From Legionella brunensis (GTDB taxonomy: Bacteria > Pseudomonadota > Gammaproteobacteria > Legionellales > Legionellaceae), in assembly GCF_001467025.1 (NCBI RefSeq), contig NZ_LNXV01000003.1, positions 171,870-235,869 of the forward strand: a stretch of DNA of 64,000 nt, in the 5' to 3' direction. The translations under genes and the position numbers were made by a program. Shown piece by piece: positions 57,945-64,000 of this stretch. The notes beneath the pieces are model-generated. The model was given only the letters and a program-made list of their open reading frames with translations, did not search any database and was not told where the DNA came from. Each line of letters opens with the position of its first letter. Position 1 is the first letter of the stretch.

Positions 57945-58855
57945 TGACGCATCGCTGATAGAAGGTAATCTTGCACAAGATACTGCAAACGAGTAGATGG
58001 ATTTATAATGATTTCTGATAAATCAATAGGGTTTTGCTTGTCCATATGTAATCGAAAATAATGCAGATGTTGTTTAATAGAACTCCAAAAAATTGGATTC
58101 AATTCCTGGTAATAGATATTGTTTAAGGCAAACTGAAGGTTGCGAATGTTGGAGAATATTCTTAAAGCTAACGAAAGGTATTTTTTGGGTAATAATGGTT
58201 GGAAGGAGCGAATAATATCAACATGACTTACTTCCTCATTGAAAGAGGGCAAAGGGACATTTGCAATAGTAGCGGCAATATCAGCTTCTATGCATTGAAT
58301 ATAATATTGTAGGGCTCGACGCCAAACTTCTAATGCTTTATTAGGAAAAAAATTAAGGCAAATAAAAAGACCAAGCATCGATAAGAGTGCTGAGCTTAAA
58401 AAACCAATACTTATTTGTAAACTAGCCATGGGGCTAATAGAAAGAGTGAGTGCTCCTGTACTAATAATTAGCATGGTAGCATTTTTAATTTTAGGAAATT
58501 TTGCCCAAATAATGTAAAACAAGGCGATAAAAAAAATAATGGCGTAAACAAGAAATAGCAATCTAAAAGGATAAATTAAATAAAATGAAATGCCGGTTAT
58601 AATAACCATGGCAAAAATAAATAACAGGTTGCGGTTTTTCTCTTTCTTACTTGATAGAAACGGCATTTCATACCAGGAAACTACAATAAGCGGCGCAACA
58701 AACATTAGAAAACTTTCCGGCTTAAAAAACCAATAGATGAATGTTAGTACCGTTGCAGCAAACAGGGATTTTTGTAGAACTACTCGCTGGATAGCATAAG
58801 GGTCGACGCGATTTAACCAATGTCTAAGATCTGATATAAACATAAGCGCTGGCAC
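57920..58855 (-). CDS. FUSC-family efflux protein, N-terminal half
   Basis: A 311-residue protein with six membrane helices in the first 175 residues (starting near VVLQKSLFAATVLTFIYWFF) and a soluble helical domain after it. It corresponds to the N-terminal half of AaeB-like pumps. It overlaps the adaptor gene before it by 32 bp and its partner half by 25 bp, so the three are translated together. A clean division between domains suggests a true two-gene pump, though an old frameshift cannot be excluded. Confidence 0.8.
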   Translation of the reverse strand: MPALMFISDLRHWLNRVDPYAIQRVVLQKSLFAATVLTFIYWFFKPESFLMFVAPLIVVSWYEMPFLSSKKEKNRNLLFIFAMVIITGISFYLIYPFRLLFLVYAIIFFIALFYIIWAKFPKIKNATMLIISTGALTLSISPMASLQISIGFLSSALLSMLGLFICLNFFPNKALEVWRRALQYYIQCIEADIAATIANVPLPSFNEEVSHVDIIRSFQPLLPKKYLSLALRIFSNIRNLQFALNNIYYQELNPIFWSSIKQHLHYFRLHMDKQNPIDLSEIIINPSTRLQYLVQDYLLSAMRHWNTLCKR

Positions 58856-59870
58856 CTACTCTTAGGGGAAATCGCGGATCGGGATCTGTAACTCGAATAA
58901 TAACTGGTAATCTCTGGGGTAATAAAATCCATTGGTTTTCATTAGAAACATTTTGTAGTTGTGTTCTAGGGTCAATTTGTTGTCTATTTGCGGACCAAAA
59001 ATTTGAATCAACGACCCCATGAAATATCTTTCGCCCTAAGTATGTTCTTGGAAAGATTAAAACTTTGGAGCCTACTCTTACATCGCGAAGGTCCGTTTCA
59101 TTAAAATTCGCCTGGATGTATACTTCGTCCGTAGATACAAGAGAAAATAAGGGGGCATTAATATTTACTGGTGTACCTAAGGCCAAGAATAAATTCTGCA
59201 CCACTCCTTTAGTTTCGGCAGTGACATCCGTTAATTGGAGGTTCACGTTCGCTAGATTAAGTTTCGCTAGAAGTGATTTAATATTACTTTTTTGTGCCAT
59301 GATTTGATGCTTATCAATTTCTAACTGTTTTAATGAAGCTTCCCATTTATCTTTAGCACTGAGGGTTTCTTGCCGTGAGTTTTGTAGGGTTATAAGAGAG
59401 ACGGATTTAATACGATAACCCTTTTGATATTTTTCATCATCCTGAGCTAATCTCTCATAAATCCTTCGTTGATGCTCACTAAGCTTTTGATGTTTTTCAT
59501 AAGTCATTTCCCATACTTTAAGTTGCGCTTTTGCTGCTCCCAAATCTGCGCTCAAGCGAGCAACGGTATACTGGTATGGTTTTTTAAAAACAGTAAGTAA
59601 TTTTTGTCCTCTCACAACCTCTTGGCCATTTTTTACGTAAATATTAGTAATGTATCCTTGAACCTGTGCTGCTACGGGTTGCACATTGCTTACAACAAAT
59701 GCGTTATCAGTGAATGGAAACAAATAAGAAAATATATAGGCTAATAGGGTAAGAAAACCTACCAAGATAACGATATTAGGAAATGTAAAATATTTTTTGA
59801 AGGCTTTAGTTTTTACTCTAAATAAATATAATTTTTTTTTATACTTTTCTCTGAATTCCTGCGTCAACAT
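58824..59870 (-). CDS. HlyD-family adaptor (AaeA/EmrA-like)
   Basis: A 348-residue adaptor with an N-terminal anchor (about 33-52), lipoyl-like half (VQGYITNIYVKNGQEVVRGQ), an alpha-hairpin rich in Lys/Gln (about 100-205), and the return (ETKGVVQNLFLALGTPVN) and barrel with a YIRS tail. It bridges the FUSC pump and the outer-membrane channel encoded next to it. It overlaps the channel gene by 7 bp and the pump half by 32 bp. Confidence 0.9.
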   Translation of the reverse strand: MLTQEFREKYKKKLYLFRVKTKAFKKYFTFPNIVILVGFLTLLAYIFSYLFPFTDNAFVVSNVQPVAAQVQGYITNIYVKNGQEVVRGQKLLTVFKKPYQYTVARLSADLGAAKAQLKVWEMTYEKHQKLSEHQRRIYERLAQDDEKYQKGYRIKSVSLITLQNSRQETLSAKDKWEASLKQLEIDKHQIMAQKSNIKSLLAKLNLANVNLQLTDVTAETKGVVQNLFLALGTPVNINAPLFSLVSTDEVYIQANFNETDLRDVRVGSKVLIFPRTYLGRKIFHGVVDSNFWSANRQQIDPRTQLQNVSNENQWILLPQRLPVIIRVTDPDPRFPLRVGASAYVYIRS

Positions 59871-61198
59871 AAGTAACCCCCTGCCAGATCTTGATAGAGT
59901 AGCACTAGAGATATAGCAAGTTGTAACTTTGCTTGGTTAGTCGATAATGCAAGATTATCAAGTAGGATCTTGTTTTCCAACCATTCTTTATAGGAGATTA
60001 ACCCAGTCTTTAATAACCCTTCTTGTAACTTTAATTTATGCTGATAATCTTTTTCAGCTTTTAGCGTTTCTTGATAGAAAGCCTGGGAATGATGATTGGC
60101 AGATAAGTCATTATCAATGTCTCTGAAGATGCGTCGTAGAGTTTTAACGAGATTACTGACTTGGGCATTATAGGCTCCACGTGCAGCAGATAGTTTACCC
60201 CATGTATTCGGAGCAACTGTCCAAGTTAAATACGCATCAGTCATTTCGGCAAGTTTGCTTTCTGGCACATGAGCTTCTCCAAAATACTGATCAAGTTGTA
60301 GTAGGGGGAAAAGATTGGTAAGTGCTAAGGCTTTCCCGGCATTTGCACGTTGAACCGCTAAAGCCGCCATTTTAAAATCGGGCCTATTTCTTAATACGGT
60401 GACGGGCAGGCTACCGGGTTTAAAATGGTCAAAATTAAATTGCTCAAAATTATAATGGGTAATGATAGGTCCAGGATTTTGGTTGATTAAGTAGCGTAGC
60501 GCATTTTGACTAGCGGTAATATTGTGTTTGACCGTTTGTAGTTGAGCTGCAATTAAGGCTCGTTCAGATTGTATTTTGGCTAAATCAATATCATTACTTA
60601 AGCCAATTTTAACTTCGCCGGCTGTCTGATTAACAAGTTTTAAAACGTCACTATCTAACTTTTGTAATAATCGTAACTGTTCTTGTTGAGCTATTAATGT
60701 GAAATAGGCTGAAGCTATCTGGCCTATAATAGTTAACCGGATGCCATCAACGGCTGCTTGATAGTAAGCAAGGTTATAAGTGGCTTGTTTTTGTTTTTGG
60801 AATTGTTGAGCAATATTAATTGCATAGTATGGCCATACTCCATAAAATCCGCCTGGAGCGCCTAGTGCCGGATTTGTTGAATATCCTCCAAAAAAAATTA
60901 ACGAGGGGATCCAGCTTAACTTAACTTCCTTTAACAATCCCCTTGCTTCTTCTAAATTTCCCAAAGCAATACCCATATCAGGATTTCTTTGTAGCCCCCT
61001 GTAAATGAGCTTGTTAAGTAAAGGGTCGTTAAATTGTTCCCACCACGCAAAATAGGGCAAATTTTTGATGGATTTAAATTCTTGACTCATGGAAGGGAAT
61101 TGTTGTGGGGCTTTTATAACGGGAACGACAGAATTTCGGCTGCAATTTAGTAATCCGAGAATAGTAATAATCAGTACCAAGAGGTTTGTTCTGCGCAT
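59864..61198 (-). CDS. TolC/NodT-family outer-membrane efflux lipoprotein
   Basis: A 444-residue protein with a lipoprotein signal (LGLLNCSRN, lipid on the Cys about 19) and two OEP repeats: PYFAWWEQFNDPLLNKLI, NPDMGIALGNLEEARG, then the matching second half with RPDFKMAALAVQRANAGKAL. It forms the exit channel for the tripartite pump. It is the first gene of the four-gene minus-strand operon channel - adaptor - FUSC-N - FUSC-C. The likely substrates are hydroxylated aromatic acids or drugs, by analogy with AaeAB. Confidence 0.9.
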   Translation of the reverse strand: MRRTNLLVLIITILGLLNCSRNSVVPVIKAPQQFPSMSQEFKSIKNLPYFAWWEQFNDPLLNKLIYRGLQRNPDMGIALGNLEEARGLLKEVKLSWIPSLIFFGGYSTNPALGAPGGFYGVWPYYAINIAQQFQKQKQATYNLAYYQAAVDGIRLTIIGQIASAYFTLIAQQEQLRLLQKLDSDVLKLVNQTAGEVKIGLSNDIDLAKIQSERALIAAQLQTVKHNITASQNALRYLINQNPGPIITHYNFEQFNFDHFKPGSLPVTVLRNRPDFKMAALAVQRANAGKALALTNLFPLLQLDQYFGEAHVPESKLAEMTDAYLTWTVAPNTWGKLSAARGAYNAQVSNLVKTLRRIFRDIDNDLSANHHSQAFYQETLKAEKDYQHKLKLQEGLLKTGLISYKEWLENKILLDNLALSTNQAKLQLAISLVLLYQDLAGGYLC

Positions 61199-61457
61199 TA
61201 AATCTGCATCAAATTAAATGTAATCTTAAATAATTGGAATATTCTCAATACACTATCATTAGCCTTGTAAGGTATCAATATTTTAACAAACAAATTTTAA
61301 TTAATATGATAATAATATCATGGCCTTATTTGCGCGAAATAGGTTAACAGGAAAAACAATAGCTGCTTTCTTTCTCCTCTGTTCGATTGGGTAAGCAGGC
61401 TCTTATTAAATGAACAACTGCTATAAAACGGCATCACATAAGTCTATGAATAATAAG

Positions 61458-61943
61458 TTAGGACTGTGACTGCTGATTATTTTGAGACGGCAGTAGATAA
61501 AGCGACAAATACGTAAGCAGTTGAAAGCCGCCTTGAACCATATGGTTTTCCTCCAGGTCAAATTTCATCACCAATTGATCGGCAATGAAAAATGCCATCC
61601 AAAAGCTAAGTGAAACGATAAAGGCTAGATCCGCACGCGGCAGCCAGTAATGTTCTTCACGGTGTAGTCCAGCGCTTGCCCAACAAAAAGCCAAGGTGGA
61701 GAGGAAGGACAAAGAAAGAATCCCTATAAATGCAACCTGGGTTACCCATTCTGGAGCCTTGTACATTTCTAAAGAAGCAAGCAGGAAGGGATAGTTTATA
61801 TCAGGAGCCCAACTTTTGTTGAGCAGACCATAATGAGCCATCAGGCCGACAACATCTGTCCATAAGGCAATCAACCACCACAACGTCCAAAATAGGATAA
61901 TTAACTTTTTAAATCTTAATTTGGTAATCATTGATTGGGGCAT
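61458..61943 (-). CDS. four-span membrane protein of unknown function
   Basis: Not recognised. A 161-residue protein with four hydrophobic helices (about 14-36, 65-88, 105-122 and 138-152) and conserved-looking Trp, Asp and His between them (WWLIALWTDVVGLMAHYG, EEHYW). The size and layout resemble small DoxX/YgaP-like or DUF membrane proteins. It lies between the efflux operon and another membrane protein gene, both on the same strand. Confidence 0.65.
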   Translation of the reverse strand: MPQSMITKLRFKKLIILFWTLWWLIALWTDVVGLMAHYGLLNKSWAPDINYPFLLASLEMYKAPEWVTQVAFIGILSLSFLSTLAFCWASAGLHREEHYWLPRADLAFIVSLSFWMAFFIADQLVMKFDLEENHMVQGGFQLLTYLSLYLLPSQNNQQSQS

Positions 61944-62021
61944 GGTTATTCCGCTAATGAATAGTTGGTTATATTATCAAAAATTATAATTAATGATCCA
62001 ATTTCAAAATTAGTCACTGAG

Positions 62022-63023
62022 CTATACGTACTTCAGTAGATTAGTCACCTCAACGGGTTGAGTCGTTGCTGAGACAGAGGAATTAAGTGAATACTTCATA
62101 TTAATTAAATTAGCGAGCAAATAGTGCATCAATAACATACTTATGCAGGTTATAATGGCCAGGGACAATGGTGTTGTGAGCAGTAAAAAAAGTCCTATGG
62201 GTAAGAAAAAGTTGTTAAAAGTTATTTGATTTAAATCCTTTAGACGAGCATTCGTCATCGCCAACTCTTCGCGCATGATTTGTTGTGGACTATTCTTATT
62301 AAGTTTGAGTTGATGTATTAATTGCCGGTCTTTCTCTGTAGCGATTAAAACTCGTAAAAGTGAGCTGAGTAGCACAATAGCGGATACGATAGGTGAAAGT
62401 GGTACTGCGACTACAGAAAAGGAGAATAACCCAAAAACTATTCCTATCGATAAGCCAGTGAGTAAGGAGCGAAGAAAATTTAGCTCTTTATTCTGCCATT
62501 CGATTGCTAAACGTGCTCGCTCTATACTCGTCGATTGATTATATTTTAAATCATGCTCCTTCTTGTCTTGTTGGTAGCGAATAATTATCACTAACATGTC
62601 AATAAACTGTGCTAGTGTCTCTAATTGCATTCCATGAAGACCTGCAGAATTTGAGTTTCTGTAAGATAACCAAAAAAATTGAGTCAGATTAACAACGCAC
62701 CATAAGCTGTCATTGACAAGACTGTAGCATAAATCTCTTCGTATTTTATGATCAGTTCTTTCTTGGGATTCGGCCAAAATGAGCTGAATTAATAAACCAA
62801 TGTTGGCTGAAAATCGAAGCATATAAAGAGAAAAACTCAGAATTCCTAATGACGTATCTAAAGGGGCAAAATCTCTTCTATTTTTTTGCGATTTTGCTAA
62901 ATATTTTGCTAGGCCTTTACTACGATTAAGCTGCAGTCTTTTATCATTTAAGTCAGTCAGCTTGCTATTAAAAAACCTTAATGTGGATTCTAGTTTTGAT
63001 GCACCAGAGTTGTCTTTACTCAT
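62022..63023 (-). CDS. membrane protein related to the one at 16777-18159
   Basis: Unknown function. A 333-residue protein with a polar N-terminus, a hydrophobic segment (about 58-82, LGILSFSLYMLRFSANIGLL), VNDSLW (107-112) followed by a second span, a charged helical linker and a pair of spans near 195-230, and a last pair near 270-300. The same order (YxxRF, NDxxW, linker, double span) occurs in the 460-residue protein upstream, suggesting a family of two members within this window. It is divergent from the response regulator gene. Confidence 0.65.
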   Translation of the reverse strand: MSKDNSGASKLESTLRFFNSKLTDLNDKRLQLNRSKGLAKYLAKSQKNRRDFAPLDTSLGILSFSLYMLRFSANIGLLIQLILAESQERTDHKIRRDLCYSLVNDSLWCVVNLTQFFWLSYRNSNSAGLHGMQLETLAQFIDMLVIIIRYQQDKKEHDLKYNQSTSIERARLAIEWQNKELNFLRSLLTGLSIGIVFGLFSFSVVAVPLSPIVSAIVLLSSLLRVLIATEKDRQLIHQLKLNKNSPQQIMREELAMTNARLKDLNQITFNNFFLPIGLFLLLTTPLSLAIITCISMLLMHYLLANLINMKYSLNSSVSATTQPVEVTNLLKYV

Positions 63024-63069
63024 CTTAATTTCATTAAGTAATAAATGATTTCATGATAAGCAATTGAAT

Positions 63070-63109
63070 CTGTCAGAAGAGTGACAGCAAGATTACAAAA
63101 TTGTAATCT
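63070..63109. promoter_or_regulatory. two inverted repeats in the divergent intergenic region, candidate operators
   Basis: CTGTCA (63070-63075) and TGACAG (63082-63087) are separated by 6 nt, and AGATTACAA (63090-63098) with TTGTAATCT (63101-63109) is a perfect 9+9 repeat with a 2-nt centre. They lie 65-105 bp before the response regulator ATG and between two divergent genes. A TATAAT (63141-63146) follows. Confidence 0.5.
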
Positions 63110-63174
63110 AATTCATTAGGCTTGGTAGGCTTTTTTATGGTATAATTGGGCAAAATTTATGCAAAAAAGACTCT

Positions 63175-63846
63175 ATGCGACTATTAATTGTTGAAGATCA
63201 AAAAAGAACGGCTGATTTTATCTGTAAAGGATTTAATGAGTATCAATTTCAAGCAGATGCGGTATATGATGGCGCAGAAGCAATCTATCAATTATCCGAA
63301 ATTAACTACGATGTTGTCGTTTTGGATGTTATGTTGCCAATTATGGATGGCTGGACTGTACTTGAAAAGATTCGTGAACTAAAACCAGACTTACCTGTTT
63401 TGATGCTTTCTGCTTGTGACGATGTGGATAGTCGTGTCAGAGGACTTGAAATGGGAGCATATGATTACCTTATTAAACCCTTCTCATTCAATGAACTTCT
63501 CGCCCGTGTAAAATCCCTGTTGCGAAGAAAACCTCATGATAATCCTATATTATTAAGCATAGATGATCTTACCTTAGATTTACAAAAGCATACTGCAAAA
63601 CGGGGTGAAAGGAAGTTAACTTTAACAGCAAAAGAATTTAAGTTACTGACGCTAATGTTGCGACGAAGTGGCGAGGTACTGTCAAGGACGAGTATTGCCG
63701 AGCAAGTTTGGGATATTCATTTTGACTCTAATACAAACATCATTGATGTGGCTATTAAACGTTTAAGGGAAAAAGTAGATACGGCAGACTCAACGAAATT
63801 GATCCATACAGTCAGGGGGGTAGGCTATGTATTGGAAGTCCGCTAA
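63175..63846 (+). CDS. OmpR-family response regulator (CusR/CopR-like)
   Basis: A 223-residue protein. The receiver domain has the acidic pocket (VEDQK), phospho-acceptor D51 in VVLDVMLP, the Ser/Thr and the Lys in YLIKPFSF. The C-terminal winged helix has LTAKEFKLLTLMLRRSGEVLS and IDVAIKRLREKVD. The length and pattern are like the heavy-metal-response regulators, but the ligand is not known. The sensor kinase gene overlaps its last 20 bp. Confidence 0.93.
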   Translation: MRLLIVEDQKRTADFICKGFNEYQFQADAVYDGAEAIYQLSEINYDVVVLDVMLPIMDGWTVLEKIRELKPDLPVLMLSACDDVDSRVRGLEMGAYDYLIKPFSFNELLARVKSLLRRKPHDNPILLSIDDLTLDLQKHTAKRGERKLTLTAKEFKLLTLMLRRSGEVLSRTSIAEQVWDIHFDSNTNIIDVAIKRLREKVDTADSTKLIHTVRGVGYVLEVR

Positions 63847-64000
63847 GTCAATGTCTATCACCAACCGCTTATTGTTGATATTTATCTGCTCCACCGTGCT
63901 GATATTGTCTGTAATTACTGGGTTAGTGTATCCCCCAATGAGAGAATTGCTCCAGCAGTCACATTTGAATCATGAGCATTATAGTTATTTATTAACTCAA
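63827..64000 (+). CDS. sensor histidine kinase, N-terminal part (gene runs off the window)
   Basis: The first 58 codons of a membrane sensor. From the ATG at 63827 (AGGGGGG lies 6 bases upstream) the frame reads MYWKSAKSMSITNRLLLIFI, with a first membrane helix (RLLLIFICSTVLILSVITGL) and the beginning of a periplasmic loop. An ATG at 63851 (MSITNRLLL) is possible too. It overlaps the response regulator gene, the standard order of a two-component operon. The catalytic domain lies beyond the window. Confidence 0.8.
   Translation, partial: MYWKSAKSMSITNRLLLIFICSTVLILSVITGLVYPPMRELLQQSHLNHEHYSYLLTQ

Noticed and set aside
1..64000. CRISPR arrays
   Set aside because: I saw no regularly spaced direct repeats with unique spacers and no cas-like genes.

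Overview
The window is AT-rich gammaproteobacterial DNA and almost certainly comes from a Legionella species. The grounds are a phosphoinositide-phosphatase-type effector of the SidP kind beside mmsA/mmsB, a ProQ/FinO-domain gene of the RocC type next to dapB, a tmRNA whose tag reads ANDENFAGEAIAA, and several very large effector-like proteins with no housekeeping role. The species cannot be settled from sequence alone, and all family assignments come from motifs and recall, not from database searches.

Layout. (1) 1-20 kb is core-like: a valine-catabolism operon with a previously uncalled dodecin-like ORF (dodecin - mmsA - mmsB, minus strand), a SidP-like effector (2439-5216), a TSUP permease, a coiled-coil effector candidate, dapB with a small YqaE/Pmp3-like gene, the ProQ/RocC gene, a secreted DM9-repeat protein, a glycolysis operon (tkt - gap - pgk - pyk, minus strand), a membrane protein of unknown function and oligopeptidase A. 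(2) ssrA (21063-21457) is an integration hotspot. An element of about 10.2 kb (21443-31619) is bounded by a 15-bp copy of the ssrA 3' end. It carries a tyrosine integrase, an AlpA regulator, a CHC2 zinc-finger protein plus Toprim/ATPase protein, DUF5681, an XRE repressor, a TPR + MORN-like envelope pair of unknown function, and dinD. (3) 31.6-47.5 kb looks like older, eroded tandem insertions. It has a second copy of the ssrA 3' end at 36678-36704 and a decayed relative of the element's right end at 47382-47460. Between them lie an HlyD-FtsX-ATPase exporter, a HigA antitoxin with only the tail of its toxin, an IS630 remnant, a patatin phospholipase, a polyamine module (homospermidine synthase, aldehyde dehydrogenase, aminotransferase), and an aadA-like nucleotidyltransferase. 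(4) 47.6-64 kb holds two giant effector candidates, one with a YopT/C58-type Cys-His-Asp triad and one with five tandem repeats. It also holds a HAD phosphatase, a GMC oxidoreductase, a four-gene efflux operon with the FUSC pump split in two, two membrane proteins, and an OmpR-type response regulator followed by the start of its sensor kinase.

How the genes work together. Housekeeping metabolism (valine breakdown, lysine/DAP synthesis, lower glycolysis and pentose phosphate) is interleaved with host-interaction genes. The region downstream of ssrA has repeatedly taken up mobile DNA. The best candidates for undescribed biology are the TPR/MORN cargo pair in the intact element, the tandem ssrA-targeted right ends, and the two giant proteins at 47652-50777 and 52069-55458.
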